Numbered from the stretch's first letter, positions 35,187 through 45,232 are shown. The stretch: DNA of 64,000 nucleotides from Pseudomonadota bacterium (GCA_023403845.1 JAEYDL010000020.1:1-64000); one strand, 5' to 3'. Program-made: numbers and translations. The notes: generated from the sequence alone by a model not told the origin.

Positions 35187-35876
35187 ATGAGCACCTCTCT
35201 TACCTGGTACGGTCATTCCAACTTCCTGCTTTCGGCTGATGGCGTTTCCGTCCTGATCGATCCCTTTTTTACGCATAACCCGACCTGCCCCGCAGGCTGG
35301 GATGCGGTACATCCCGACCTTGTTCTGGTCACGCATGACCACGGCGACCATGTGGGCGACGCGGTCGCCATCTGCAAAAATACGGGCGCAGTCTGCGGCT
35401 GTGTGGTAGGAACGGCGGAAAAGCTCATTCAGGCGGGCATTCCTTCGGAACAAATTCCCGGCGGCATCGGCTTCAACATCGGGGGCACCATCACCGTGAA
35501 GAACGTCCGCGTCACCATGACTCAGGCCTTTCACTCCTCCGATTCCGGCGTTCCCACGGGATTCGTCATCACGATGCCCAACGGCTTCACCTGCTACCAT
35601 GCTGGAGACACGGGGATCTTTTCCAGCATGGGCATGCTGGGACTCCTTTATCCTCTGGATCTCGCGCTTCTTCCCATAGGCGGCTTCTTCACCATGGATG
35701 CGGAACAGGCCGCTCATGCGACGCGTCTGCTCAATCCCGCGGCCGTCGTTCCCATGCACTGGGGCACCTTCCCCATGCTGGCCCAGACCCCGGATGAGTT
35801 CGCCGACAAGCTGTCCGAACAGGCTCCAAGAACCAGACTGACCGTCATGCGCCCCGGCATGACTCTGGAATTCTGA
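35187..35876 (+). CDS. UPF0173/UlaG-like metal-dependent hydrolase
   Basis: A 229-residue metallo-beta-lactamase-fold protein. Starts MSTSLTWYGHSNFLL, with metal-binding THDHGDHVGD, AFHSSDSG, CYHAGDTGIFSSM and MHWGTFP, as in the YtkL/UPF0173 group. The chemistry of that group is not established. The ATG at 35187 follows GAGGAG by 6 bases. It ends 13 bases before a 61-residue ORF and then lptFG, suggesting one transcript. Confidence 0.85.
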   Translation: MSTSLTWYGHSNFLLSADGVSVLIDPFFTHNPTCPAGWDAVHPDLVLVTHDHGDHVGDAVAICKNTGAVCGCVVGTAEKLIQAGIPSEQIPGGIGFNIGGTITVKNVRVTMTQAFHSSDSGVPTGFVITMPNGFTCYHAGDTGIFSSMGMLGLLYPLDLALLPIGGFFTMDAEQAAHATRLLNPAAVVPMHWGTFPMLAQTPDEFADKLSEQAPRTRLTVMRPGMTLEF

Positions 35877-35889
35877 TGAGGAGGCCGAC

Positions 35890-36075
35890 ATGCCGCTGAT
35901 TGAACATTCCGAACGCGTGCGCCGCGCTCTGGAACATCTTTGCGACGAACGCCGGGAACATCCGGAAACCGCACCGGAACTCCTGATTGATCGGGCCTGC
36001 CTGCGCTTCGATCTGTCCCCACTGGACGCCCGGCAGCTTGCCGCGCTTTTTTCCCAAACAGAACAAGAACGGTAG
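35890..36075 (+). CDS. small hypothetical protein upstream of lptF
   Basis: A 61-residue, charged, largely helical protein (MPLIEHSERVRRALEHLCDE...) with no signal or membrane segment. A strong ribosome-binding site (GAGGAGG) lies 5 bases before the ATG, and the ORF fits between the hydrolase gene (13 bases before) and lptF (9 bases after) without overlap. This spacing makes it a likely real gene. I do not recognise a family. Confidence 0.6.
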   Translation: MPLIEHSERVRRALEHLCDERREHPETAPELLIDRACLRFDLSPLDARQLAALFSQTEQER

Positions 36076-36084
36076 CCGCAGGAT

Positions 36085-37245
36085 ATGCCCTCCCTCCTCC
36101 AACGTCAGATTTTCCGGGAAATTCTCTATCTGTTCACCCTGTCCTCGGGCGTGCTGCTCACGCTTATTCTCATCAGCCGCGCGGTGCAGATGCGTGAACT
36201 CTTTCTCGGGCTGGACATGGGCCTGCTGGATACGGTTCTGCTGTTCGCCTACATGACGCCGCTGTTTCTCATGCTGGTCATTCCCATCGCCTGCATGCTC
36301 AGCGTATTCCTTACATTTCTGCGCATGAGCACCGACCGCGAACTCGTGGCCCTGCGCGCGGGCGGCGTCAACATTTATCAGATGTTGCCAGCCCCTCTGC
36401 TGTTCAGCATCCTGTGCATGCTCCTGACTCTGTGGGTTTCCCTGCACTGGGTCGCCTGGGGCATGGGACATTTTCGCGCTACAATCATGGACATAGCCAA
36501 CACCCGGGCCCGCATCGTAGTGCAGCCGGGTGTCTTCAACAACGATTTCCCCGGACTCGTGCTGTTCGCCCGTCAGGTCAACCCCGAATCGGGAGGCATG
36601 GCTCAGGTTCTGGTCGACGACCGTTCCCGCCCTGAACGGCATATGGTCATTCTCGCCCCAGACGGGCGCATCGATACGGATCAAGAACGCGCGGAGCTGG
36701 TCTTCAGACTCCAGGACGGCAAGATCTACACCACCGATAAAAAGGGAACGTCGGTTCTCGGCTTCGACGAATACCTCGTTCGTCTGCCGCTCAATTCCCT
36801 GTTCAACAGTCTCGATATGGGTGAAGTCCGCCCGCGTGAAATGTCGTGGAGCAAACTGAGCAGCATCTCACGGGAAGAGGCTCTGAAACGCGACGTCAAC
36901 TACGCCAACAAGATCGAGGTGGAACGACACAAACGCTGGGCCTATCCCGTCGCCTGTCTGGCTCTGACCATCTTCGTGCTTCCCCTGGCTTCCGCCTTTG
37001 AAGGAATGCACAGGCAAACCGGTCTCATGCTGGCTCTGGGCATGTTCTTCGTCTACTACAGTCTCATGTCGCTCGGCTTCAGCACGGGCGAAGCAGGAAC
37101 GATTCCCCCCGCCATAGGCCTGTGGATTCCCAACGCCCTGTTTCTCATCATCGGCATTTACGGCATTCACCTGACGGTCCGGGAACGGACGCCGCATCTC
37201 ATGAACCTGATCCAGAACATGCGATTCAAGAGGAAGAAGGCATGA
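36085..37245 (+). CDS. lptF: LPS export ABC transporter permease LptF
   Basis: A 386-residue YjgP/YjgQ-family permease that, with LptG and the LptB ATPase, extracts LPS from the inner membrane. It begins MPSLLQRQIFREILYLFTLSSGVLLTLILISRAVQM, shows the family segment MLSVFLTFLRMSTDRELVALRAGGVN, a central periplasmic beta-jellyroll region (about 140-270) and C-terminal membrane helices. The stop overlaps the lptG start by four bases (ATGA). lptA/B/C are not in the window. Confidence 0.9.
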   Translation: MPSLLQRQIFREILYLFTLSSGVLLTLILISRAVQMRELFLGLDMGLLDTVLLFAYMTPLFLMLVIPIACMLSVFLTFLRMSTDRELVALRAGGVNIYQMLPAPLLFSILCMLLTLWVSLHWVAWGMGHFRATIMDIANTRARIVVQPGVFNNDFPGLVLFARQVNPESGGMAQVLVDDRSRPERHMVILAPDGRIDTDQERAELVFRLQDGKIYTTDKKGTSVLGFDEYLVRLPLNSLFNSLDMGEVRPREMSWSKLSSISREEALKRDVNYANKIEVERHKRWAYPVACLALTIFVLPLASAFEGMHRQTGLMLALGMFFVYYSLMSLGFSTGEAGTIPPAIGLWIPNALFLIIGIYGIHLTVRERTPHLMNLIQNMRFKRKKA

Positions 37246-38315
37246 GCCTGCTTTTCCGCTATCTGACCAAGAACAACGCCTATATTCTGCTGCCCACGCT
37301 GGCCGTGGGGGTCGGCCTGTATATCCTGACCGACCTGTTCGAACGTCTGGACAACTTTATCGAGGCCGACGTTCCCGTCTCCATGATCGCCACCTACTTT
37401 CTGGTCAAGATGCCGCTGGTCATCTCCCAGATTCTGCCCGTGATCTTTCTGCTCTCCACAGTGATCCAGCTCTGCATCATGGCCCGCAGCCGGGAACTCA
37501 CCGCCCTCCAGGCCGGCGGGATATCCCTCGGCGTGGTGGCTCAGTCCATGATTCTCTGCGGCATATTCTGGAGCGGCGTGCAGCTCGGCTTCTCGGAGTA
37601 TCTCGGCGTGACGGGCGAACGGGAATCCGCCCGCATCTGGCAGGAGGAAGTCCGCAAGCGCAACCTTGCGGCTACGGTGCTCAAGGATGTCTGGTTTGCG
37701 GACGGAGACTGGATCGTTTCCCTCGGCACGCTGGCGCCGAATTCCACGGGGACGCAGCTTTCCGCCTACAAACTGTCCTCCGATGGACGGAGCATCGAGG
37801 AAATTGTGAACGCACCGGCCTTTTCAGCTGGAGACGGCCGCTGGGAAGCCTTCGATGCACACATATACAATCCGGCTGCCTACACCCGGACGACAAGCCC
37901 GAATCTGGAACTTCCGCTTCAGCAAGACCCCGAAACCTTCCGGCTGGTCAGTTCCGGGACCAAACCGCAGCAGCTTCCTCTCTGGCAGCTCGGAACGGCC
38001 ATCGAACAGCTAAGTTCCTCCGGCTCCAACGTGGAAAATCTGCGTACCGCCTGGCATGCCAAGATAGCCTACGCGGCCTCCATTCTCATCATGGCCTTTG
38101 TGGCCACGGCCATCGTTTCCTGGAAGGACAACATCTATATTGCTGTCACGCTGGCTCTGGTATGCACCTTCCTGTATTACGCGCTGTACACGCTCGGCAC
38201 ATCTCTCGGACAACGCGGCCTCGTTCATCCCTTCCTCGCCGCATGGGGAGCGAACATCATCGCCATGCTCTGCGCCATGGGCAGACTGATTCCCGTGGTC
38301 ATGGAACGCAAATAG
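37242..38315 (+). CDS. lptG: LPS export ABC transporter permease LptG
   Basis: A 357-residue partner permease of LptF. It shows MSLLFRYLTKNNAYILLPTLAVGVGLYILTDLFERLDNFI, the conserved SRELTALQAGGISLG stretch, a periplasmic domain and C-terminal helices. The start at 37242 overlaps the lptF stop. It is convergent with sfsA, 42 bases away. Confidence 0.9.
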   Translation: MSLLFRYLTKNNAYILLPTLAVGVGLYILTDLFERLDNFIEADVPVSMIATYFLVKMPLVISQILPVIFLLSTVIQLCIMARSRELTALQAGGISLGVVAQSMILCGIFWSGVQLGFSEYLGVTGERESARIWQEEVRKRNLAATVLKDVWFADGDWIVSLGTLAPNSTGTQLSAYKLSSDGRSIEEIVNAPAFSAGDGRWEAFDAHIYNPAAYTRTTSPNLELPLQQDPETFRLVSSGTKPQQLPLWQLGTAIEQLSSSGSNVENLRTAWHAKIAYAASILIMAFVATAIVSWKDNIYIAVTLALVCTFLYYALYTLGTSLGQRGLVHPFLAAWGANIIAMLCAMGRLIPVVMERK

Positions 38316-38357
38316 ACCGGGCCCCACCCCGGCTGCGTCCGGCGCGGCCCTTCACTG

Positions 38358-39113
38358 CTACGTCCTTTCCAGCACGGGGACACAATCCGCAATGTCTATG
38401 CCGCGCGGCGACAGAACCGTTCCATGCGCGTAGCTTTCCACCCCGGCCGCCCGGGCGCGGTAATAGGCTTCGGCATAGGCGGGATCGATCATGTCCGCCG
38501 GCGCGAAACAGCATTCGTCAGGTCTCTGGATGCAGTAGAACATGGCCGCGCGTTCCCCATCCGCCGCAATATCCGTCAGGGCCTCCAGATGCTTCAGTCC
38601 ACGGGCCGAAACCGCATCCGGAAACAGGGCCACGTCGTCCTCGGCCAGCGTCACGTTCTTGCACTCCACCCACAGGCGCGGCATTCCCGGTCCTTCAAGC
38701 AGGGCATCCAGCCTGCTGTCTCCACGAGTTTTCTCCCGCACGAAATGGGTGTAGCCGGCTGCCCACGGCAGTTTTCCCGCGTGGAAGGCAGCCTCCAGCA
38801 GCCTGTTCGGCGTGCTCGTGTTCACGCCGACCCAGAACCCCGGTTCCTCCCCGGCGAGCGGCAGAGCGGCCGGGACGGGGCCAGCCCACACAAGTTCCAG
38901 CGTCCAGCGCAGCTTACGCCCGGGATTCAACGCCGGAGACAGCAGGACCGGCATTCCCGGCCGCAACAGTCCAAGCATGGAACCGGTATTGTTGGTATGG
39001 GCCACGTCGGGAAGTCCATCGACAAGCACATGCACAAAAAAACGTTTCTCACGCCGGACAAAACGCCCGATCACACAGCCGGGCGGAAAGGGAAGCAGGG
39101 GACCGTTGACCAT
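38358..39113 (-). CDS. sfsA: SfsA family protein (sugar fermentation stimulation)
   Basis: A 251-residue protein with the SfsA motifs AHTNNTGSMLGLLRPG, VGVNTSTPNRLLEAA, RLDALLEGP, WVECKNVTLAE and FPDAVSARGLKHLEAL. It has an N-terminal OB-like part and a C-terminal nuclease-like fold whose acidic/Lys residues (D, E-C-K) are kept. The biochemical function is unsettled: a DNA-binding regulator of maltose genes in E. coli by early reports. The start at 39113 follows GGAGGTCCT. Divergent from the aminotransferase gene, 211 bases away. Confidence 0.88.
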   Translation of the reverse strand: MVNGPLLPFPPGCVIGRFVRREKRFFVHVLVDGLPDVAHTNNTGSMLGLLRPGMPVLLSPALNPGRKLRWTLELVWAGPVPAALPLAGEEPGFWVGVNTSTPNRLLEAAFHAGKLPWAAGYTHFVREKTRGDSRLDALLEGPGMPRLWVECKNVTLAEDDVALFPDAVSARGLKHLEALTDIAADGERAAMFYCIQRPDECCFAPADMIDPAYAEAYYRARAAGVESYAHGTVLSPRGIDIADCVPVLERT

Positions 39114-39324
39114 AGGACCTCCATGAAGGCAAAAGTCCGCGCAGAAAATTTCTGTTGCAGCGCCGAAGCATATCCGGACGAACCTGAACAAAACGCGGGG
39201 ACCGCAGCATGCGGCAAAAGAAAAAGAACGGCAACCATGGAAGAATACTCCGCGACAATTTACAGGACTGGGCTAACCTGCTACTTCACGGAGAGTCCAA
39301 CACTTCCTGCACAGAGGTATTTTC

Positions 39325-40500
39325 ATGCAGTTCTCCCGCAAAATGTCCAGTATCAAGCCGTCGGCTACCCTGGCCATGAACGCCAAGGTTCTAGAACTCA
39401 AAGCTCAGGGCGTGCCCGTTACGAGCCTTGCCGTGGGGGAACCCAATTTCCCCACGCCCGAGCATATTCGGGAAGCGGGCGAACGGGCCATCCGCGAGGG
39501 TTTCACGCGGTACACGGCCGTCCCCGGCATCCCCGAACTGCGGGAGGCCGTAGCCGGCTATTTCAACAGGATATACGGAGTCAATCCCTCTCCGGACTGC
39601 ACAATTGTCAGCAACGGGGGCAAGCAGTCCCTCTACAATCTTTTTCTGGCGCTGCTGGACCCGGGCGACGAGGTTCTCGTGCCCGTGCCGTACTGGGTCA
39701 GCTATCCGGCCATGATCCATCTGTGTCAGGGGGTGCCCGTCTACGTACCCGCCTCCGCTTCCCAGAACTTCAAGATCACTGTAGAACAGCTGGAACAGAA
39801 TCGTACGGAAAAAACGAGAATTCTCATTTTCAATTCTCCGTCCAATCCGTCAGGTGCCTGTTACACCGAAGCCGAATGCGCCGCCATCGTGGAATGGGCT
39901 GTCCGGCACGATATCTTCATCATTTCCGATGAAATCTACGACCAGCTCGTCTACGCTCCGGCCAGACCCGCCGGACTTGCCACATGGTGGGAGCGCTTCC
40001 CCGAACACATCGCCATCGTAAACGGACTGGCCAAAAGCTTCGCCATGACCGGCTGGCGCGTCGGCTACACGCTGGCGGATCCGGCCCTGATCAAGGTGCT
40101 CAGCCAGATTACTGGCCAGACCACGGCCAACATCTGCTCCATATCCCAGAAAGCCGCCGTCGCCGCGCTCAACGGCCCCTATGATTGCGTTTCCACCATG
40201 CGCGAGGCCTTCCGCCGCCGCCGCGACATGGCCTGGACGGAAATAGCCTCCTGGGAAAAGGTCGTCTGCCCCAAGCCAGACGGGGCCTTCTATCTGTTTG
40301 CCGATGTTTCCGCCCTGTATACGGACGCCATGCCGAACGCCGCTGCTCTCTGTTCCATGCTGCTGGACAAGGCAGGAGTGGCCCTCGTCCCCGGAGACGC
40401 CTTCGGAGACCCGGCCTGCGTACGTTTTTCCTACGCCGTGGCCGACGAAGTTCTCATGGACGCCCTGAACCGCATCCGCACAGCTCTGTACGGCGCATAG
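39325..40500 (+). CDS. class I PLP-dependent aminotransferase (aspartate aminotransferase-like)
   Basis: A 391-residue fold-type I aminotransferase. The PLP lysine is K237 in LAKSFAMTGWRVGYT. Also seen are SNGGKQSLYNL, the PYWVSYP loop, NSPSNPSGACYT and DEIYDQLVY. The sequence is closest in style to subgroup I-gamma aspartate aminotransferases, transferring an amino group between aspartate and 2-oxoglutarate. Some relatives use prephenate, so the substrate is inferred. pgi starts 31 bases downstream, probably in the same transcript. Confidence 0.87.
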   Translation: MQFSRKMSSIKPSATLAMNAKVLELKAQGVPVTSLAVGEPNFPTPEHIREAGERAIREGFTRYTAVPGIPELREAVAGYFNRIYGVNPSPDCTIVSNGGKQSLYNLFLALLDPGDEVLVPVPYWVSYPAMIHLCQGVPVYVPASASQNFKITVEQLEQNRTEKTRILIFNSPSNPSGACYTEAECAAIVEWAVRHDIFIISDEIYDQLVYAPARPAGLATWWERFPEHIAIVNGLAKSFAMTGWRVGYTLADPALIKVLSQITGQTTANICSISQKAAVAALNGPYDCVSTMREAFRRRRDMAWTEIASWEKVVCPKPDGAFYLFADVSALYTDAMPNAAALCSMLLDKAGVALVPGDAFGDPACVRFSYAVADEVLMDALNRIRTALYGA

Positions 40501-40531
40501 TCCGCTTTCATTCCAAATTCTGGAGGGAGTT

Positions 40532-41866
40532 ATGTATACGCTGGACTGGAAACACGCCTATGCGGGCCGCATGCGGGGCGACGGCTGCAATCCGTCGCCC
40601 GATGCCGCTGCAGAGCTTGAAATCTGCACGGCCCGTCTTGCCGGCGAAATGACGGCGGGCAGGCTTCCCTTTCTCGACCTGCCTTTCCGCCAGGAGATGA
40701 CGACCGGCATCGAAACTCTGCTGCCTCGTCTGATGCGTTTCAGACATATGGTGGTTCTCGGCATCGGCGGTTCGGCTCTTGGAACAAGAGCGCTGCAAAA
40801 GGCCTTCTTCCCCTGTCAGGATCGTTTCGGACATGCAGGGCCGTGGCTGTGGGTGCTCGACAACGTGGACGCGGCCGAACTCGAGTCCATCATGACGACG
40901 CTCGACCCGGCGGAAACGCTGATCGTGCCGGTAAGCAAATCCGGCGGAACCATCGAAACCCTGGCCCAGTACTTCATCACCAGAGACTGGATGTGCAGGA
41001 CTCTCCCCGAGAGCTGGCGCGAGCACTTTATCTTCGTCACCGACGCCCGCACGGGCTTTCTGCGCGAAGAGGCCGAACGCGAAAACATCCCGGCCCTGAA
41101 CGTACCGGACAATCTCGGTGGCCGCTATTCGGTGATCTCCGCCGTGGGCATGCTTCCAGCCGCCTTTATGGGGCTTCCGTGGCAGGAATTTCTCGACGGC
41201 ATCCAGTCCGTCAACGCGCAGCTGGTGGACAATCCCGGTTCAGCGGAAACACTGCGGAAACACCCCGCATGGCGGCTGGCCAACTGGTGCTCGGATCTGT
41301 ATCTGAACGATTACAGTCAGCTGATCTTCTTCAGCTATATTCCCGCATGGGCCTCCTTCGGGCAGTGGTTCGGTCAGCTCTGGGCCGAAAGCCTCGGCAA
41401 GAACGGCAAGGGCACCATGCCGCTGCCCGCCGTGGGGGTTACGGATCAGCATTCTCTCCAGCAAATGTTTCTCGACGGTCCCAAGGACAAGGGCTGCATT
41501 CAGCTGCACTGCTCCGACACCCCGCAGGATCTTCGCTTTCCGCAGACCATTCCCGACGCCTGGAGCTGGCTGCGCGGCAAGCCCTTTGCCGAACTGCTGC
41601 AGGCCGAAACACTCGGCGCAGCCGCGGCGCTTGCGCGTCATGGGGTGCCTCTGACCCGCCTCCGCGTGAAACATGCGGATATGCATTCCGCAGGTGAGAT
41701 CATGGGGCTGCTCATGGCCACGACAGTTCTCACCGGACTGATTATGGACATCAATCCGCTGGATCAGCCGGCCGTCGAACTGGGAAAGCGTCTGGCATGC
41801 AGCCGGCTCGGCTCAAAGAACTATCCCGAGGAAGCGGCCCTTCTCGCCGAATTCCTTGCCCATTAA
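40532..41866 (+). CDS. pgi: glucose-6-phosphate isomerase
   Basis: A 444-residue isomerase interconverting glucose 6-phosphate and fructose 6-phosphate. Landmarks include LGIGGSALGTRAL, VSKSGGTIETLAQY, GRYSVISAVGMLPAA, GQLWAESLGKNGKG and the C-terminal KHADMHSAGEIMGLL. It is of the shorter bacterial type. TGGAGGG lies 6 bases before the start. It links to the phosphomutase at 4580 in sugar-phosphate metabolism. Confidence 0.9.
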   Translation: MYTLDWKHAYAGRMRGDGCNPSPDAAAELEICTARLAGEMTAGRLPFLDLPFRQEMTTGIETLLPRLMRFRHMVVLGIGGSALGTRALQKAFFPCQDRFGHAGPWLWVLDNVDAAELESIMTTLDPAETLIVPVSKSGGTIETLAQYFITRDWMCRTLPESWREHFIFVTDARTGFLREEAERENIPALNVPDNLGGRYSVISAVGMLPAAFMGLPWQEFLDGIQSVNAQLVDNPGSAETLRKHPAWRLANWCSDLYLNDYSQLIFFSYIPAWASFGQWFGQLWAESLGKNGKGTMPLPAVGVTDQHSLQQMFLDGPKDKGCIQLHCSDTPQDLRFPQTIPDAWSWLRGKPFAELLQAETLGAAAALARHGVPLTRLRVKHADMHSAGEIMGLLMATTVLTGLIMDINPLDQPAVELGKRLACSRLGSKNYPEEAALLAEFLAH

Positions 41867-41873
41867 CCGAAGC

Positions 41874-41895
41874 AGGGCGCGGTCGGCCGCGCCCT
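41874..41895 (+). terminator. hairpin after pgi
   Basis: AGGGCGCGG/CCGCGCCCT with loop TCGG lies just after the pgi stop. No T tract follows, so it is a weak terminator or a stabiliser. Confidence 0.45.
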
Positions 41896-41947
41896 CCGCT
41901 TCCTTCGGCCCCAGGCCGCAGAAGCGCCCAGCCCGACAGGAGTCCGC

Positions 41948-43477
41948 GTGTCCGGTTCAGCCTCTCCCAATCATGAACGCCTGCCCTTCGGACTGACGCG
42001 CTTTCTCTCCTGGGTATCCCTCATCCTGATTCTCGTTTCCAGCATTTCCCTCGCCTTTTTCATCAGCAATTCGGCCAGAAACACGCTGCTCCAGCGGCAG
42101 CAGCAGTACGCGCTGCTTATCGCCAGCAATCTGAATCAGCAGATATTCCGCCGCTTCACCCTGCCCACGTTTCTGACGTTCGGCCGTATTGCTCTGCGGC
42201 AGGCCATGCAGTACCAGCAACTGGACGAGGTGGTGCAGTCCACCATTCTCGGGCTGCATCTCGAATCCCTGCGCATCTATGGCGCGGACCGGGTTGTCAA
42301 CTACTCCATCGACCAGACAGAACTCGGCCGGACCGACATCACGCCCAATTCGGTGAACAGGGTCATGGAATCCTCCATTCCCTATTTTGAAACCCTGTCC
42401 AGCCTTGACCTGCTCTCCGCCATGTTCAAGCTGGAACTGCCTCCGCGCAGCTTTTCCCTGCGAACACTGTTCCCCCTGACCGTGGATCTTGGCGTCAGCG
42501 ACGAAACAGGCCAGCATGAGTCGCTGGTTACCGGAGTTCTTGAAATAACACAGGATGTGACGGAGGATTACGCCACCATCGTACGCTTCCAGTGGCTGCT
42601 GCTGGGAACCTGTCTCGGCTCTTCCACCATTCTCTTCGCTCTGCTCCAGTTCTTCATCCTCAAGGCCGAACGCATGCTTATGGAACGCATGGTCCGTACC
42701 CGCAAGCTGGAAGCAGAACTTCATCAGAATGAAAAGCTCGCGAGCATGGGCAGAGTCATCGCCAGCATTGCACATGAAATCCGCAACCCGCTCGGCATCA
42801 TCCGCTCAAGCGCGGAACTGCTCCTGCGCCGCATGTCGCCAAGCGGCAGCGCCCTTCCCTCTCCCAGGGAGGAGGCGGACCGCAGAATCCTTTCCGCCGT
42901 CTATGACGAATCCTGCCGTCTGAGCCAGATCGTGACCGATTTTCTCGATTATGCCCGCCCGCGCATGCCCCGGCAGGACCCCGTGGACATGAACGCCCTG
43001 CTCTCACAGGCCCTTGGCTTCCTCGAAGGCGAAATGCACAGAGTCGGCGTGGAATATGTACGGCATACCCCGCCGGAGCTGTACGTTCGCGGCGACAAGG
43101 ATCTGCTCTATAGAGCCGTCTACAATATCATCGTCAACGCCTATCAGGCCATCGGACATGACGGCGTCATCCGCATTCGCGGCCGGGTGCTCGCTGGAGA
43201 CATTGTTGAAATTGCCTTTCATGACAGCGGCCCCGGTTTTCCTCCCGAGGCTCTGCCGCGTCTTCTTGACCCCTTCTTTACCACCAAGGACAACGGCACG
43301 GGACTGGGACTGCCCATCGTCAGTACCATCATTACTTCCCACGGGGGCCGGCTCGAGTTGTCCAACCCTGATGGAGGCGGAGCGCAGGTCTCCATTATCC
43401 TCCCGGTTGCCAGAGAAGGAAATATAAGTAACACTCTCTCTGATAAGAGCGATTCTCCTGAAGGCGACGCCGCGTAG
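41948..43477 (+). CDS. membrane sensor histidine kinase (NtrB-like class)
   Basis: A 509-residue kinase starting with GTG, preceded by CAGGAG. Two membrane segments (about 19-40 and 214-238) bracket a periplasmic sensor region of about 170 residues that I do not recognise. The HisKA phosphoacceptor is H276 in IASIAHEIRNPLGIIRSSAELL. The HATPase domain has NIIVNAYQAI, DSGPGFPPEALPRLLDPFFTTKDNGTGLGLPIV. It is followed after 284 bases by a sigma-54 response regulator, its evident partner. The signal is unknown; ZraS- or AtoS-like envelope or metabolite sensing is possible. Confidence 0.9.
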   Translation: MSGSASPNHERLPFGLTRFLSWVSLILILVSSISLAFFISNSARNTLLQRQQQYALLIASNLNQQIFRRFTLPTFLTFGRIALRQAMQYQQLDEVVQSTILGLHLESLRIYGADRVVNYSIDQTELGRTDITPNSVNRVMESSIPYFETLSSLDLLSAMFKLELPPRSFSLRTLFPLTVDLGVSDETGQHESLVTGVLEITQDVTEDYATIVRFQWLLLGTCLGSSTILFALLQFFILKAERMLMERMVRTRKLEAELHQNEKLASMGRVIASIAHEIRNPLGIIRSSAELLLRRMSPSGSALPSPREEADRRILSAVYDESCRLSQIVTDFLDYARPRMPRQDPVDMNALLSQALGFLEGEMHRVGVEYVRHTPPELYVRGDKDLLYRAVYNIIVNAYQAIGHDGVIRIRGRVLAGDIVEIAFHDSGPGFPPEALPRLLDPFFTTKDNGTGLGLPIVSTIITSHGGRLELSNPDGGGAQVSIILPVAREGNISNTLSDKSDSPEGDAA

Positions 43478-43761
43478 CATTCCTCCCGGGAAATTCACGG
43501 CGTGCATCCCGAACGCTCCGGTCCGCCGGATATGAACGGACATGGAGACCGCGGAAAATGCGGCTGCAAAGCGACCTTTTCCAGAGGGCATGCGCCCCGA
43601 CGCCGGAACGCTTCGGGCGGCTGCGGCGGACTGCTTCCGGACCGTTCGTCGAACATCCGGTTCCGGGATCCACCGATACGAGAAATCCGCACCGACCCTG
43701 TCGATTATCAACCCCGCGTTCCCGCCGAAGGGAAGCACACAGCCCCACAAAGGAACTTCTG

Positions 43762-45141
43762 ATGAACGATAAAGTACATCTTCTGATAATCGATGACGAA
43801 AAGAACTATCTCCTTGTTCTTGAAACGCTGCTCACCGAGGCGGGATACGCCGTCACGGCCCTGAACGACCCGGAAACGGCTCTGGCCTTTCTCGAAGAGT
43901 CCGAGGTCGATATCGTCATCACGGACATGAAAATGCCCCGCATTTCGGGACGCGAAGTGCTGGAGCGGGTCAAACAGAGCTGGCCCCATATTCCGGTCCT
44001 CATCATGACCGCCTTCGGGTCCATCGAGGGTGCGGTGGAAGCCATGCGTTACGGCGCATTCAATTATATCACCAAGCCCTTTTCCAACGACGAACTGCTT
44101 CTGTCCATCCAGAATGCGGCCGAGCTCGCCCGGGCTCACCAGCAGTATCGTCTTCTGCGTGAAAGTCTTGAGGAACGTTACGGCAAACACCAGATCATCG
44201 GGCGCAGCCGCGCCATCCGCGACATGCTGGCGCTTGTGGACCGGGCCGGCCCCAGCCGGGCCACAGTCCTCATCACCGGCGAATCCGGCACAGGCAAGGA
44301 ACTGGTCGCCCGGGCCATTCATTTTTCCTCGCCACGCAGTCAGGAACCCTTCGTTTCCGTCAACTGCATGGCCCTCAATCCCGGCGTGCTGGAAAGCGAG
44401 CTGTTTGGTCATGAAAAGGGTTCCTTCACCGGAGCCGTGGCCATGCGCCGCGGGCGCTTTGAGCAGGCGAGCGGCGGCACTCTGTTTCTTGACGAAGTGG
44501 GCGAACTGACGCCGGAACTGCAGGTAAAACTGCTGCGCGTTCTGCAGGAACGTCGTTTCGAGCGAGTAGGCGGCAGCGAGGAAATCGAGGTGGACATCCG
44601 CATCGTGGCGGCCACCAACCGGGATCTCATGCCGCTGGTGCAGTCCGGAGCCTTCCGTGAAGACCTCTATTATCGCCTCAACGTGGTGCATATCCCTATC
44701 CCTCCCCTGCGGGAACGTCGGGAAGACATCCCCCTGCTGGTCGCCCACTTCGCGGAAAAGGCCGCCCGGGAAAACGGCGTGGAACCCAAGACCTTTTCCA
44801 TCGACGCCCTGAATCACCTCTCCGGCTACGAGTGGCCAGGCAACATTCGCCAGCTTCAGAACGTGGTGGAACGGTGCCTCGTTCTGGTCCCCGGCGACGT
44901 CATCAAACTTGACGATCTGCCTCCGGAAATTCGGGATGAGGAAGCCCAGTTCAAGAGCGCCGTGGATCTTCTGCCCGTTCAGCTTGATCTGGCAGATACT
45001 CTGGAACGCATCGAGGCCGCCCTGATCAGACGAGCGCTGGTCCGCGCCGATTTCGTGCAGGCCAAGGCTGCGGAACTGCTCGGCATTTCCAAGAGTCTCA
45101 TGCAATACAAACTGAAAAAATACGGTATTACAGGCCATTAA
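43762..45141 (+). CDS. sigma-54-dependent response regulator (NtrC family)
   Basis: A 459-residue activator with three domains. The receiver (1-120) has phosphoacceptor D55 in VITDMKMP and K104. The AAA+ domain (about 145-385) has Walker A GESGTGKE (173-180). A Fis-type HTH (about 415-455) ends ADFVQAKAAELLGISKSLMQYKLKKYGI. The sigma-54 contact motif reads GSFTGA (220-225), a tolerated variant of GAFTGA. The ATG at 43762 has AAAGGAAC upstream; the longer upstream frame is noncoding leader. Partner of the kinase at 41948; it should act on -24/-12 promoters, none of which I could place. Confidence 0.92.
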   Translation: MNDKVHLLIIDDEKNYLLVLETLLTEAGYAVTALNDPETALAFLEESEVDIVITDMKMPRISGREVLERVKQSWPHIPVLIMTAFGSIEGAVEAMRYGAFNYITKPFSNDELLLSIQNAAELARAHQQYRLLRESLEERYGKHQIIGRSRAIRDMLALVDRAGPSRATVLITGESGTGKELVARAIHFSSPRSQEPFVSVNCMALNPGVLESELFGHEKGSFTGAVAMRRGRFEQASGGTLFLDEVGELTPELQVKLLRVLQERRFERVGGSEEIEVDIRIVAATNRDLMPLVQSGAFREDLYYRLNVVHIPIPPLRERREDIPLLVAHFAEKAARENGVEPKTFSIDALNHLSGYEWPGNIRQLQNVVERCLVLVPGDVIKLDDLPPEIRDEEAQFKSAVDLLPVQLDLADTLERIEAALIRRALVRADFVQAKAAELLGISKSLMQYKLKKYGITGH

Positions 45142-45232
45142 AAATGGTATTCCCTGAGGCGGACCGGAGTGCCCTTCCTTCTGAAGATGCAAGACGTTCC
45201 GGCCGCTCAGGGGAACCAGAAGAGAAAACACC

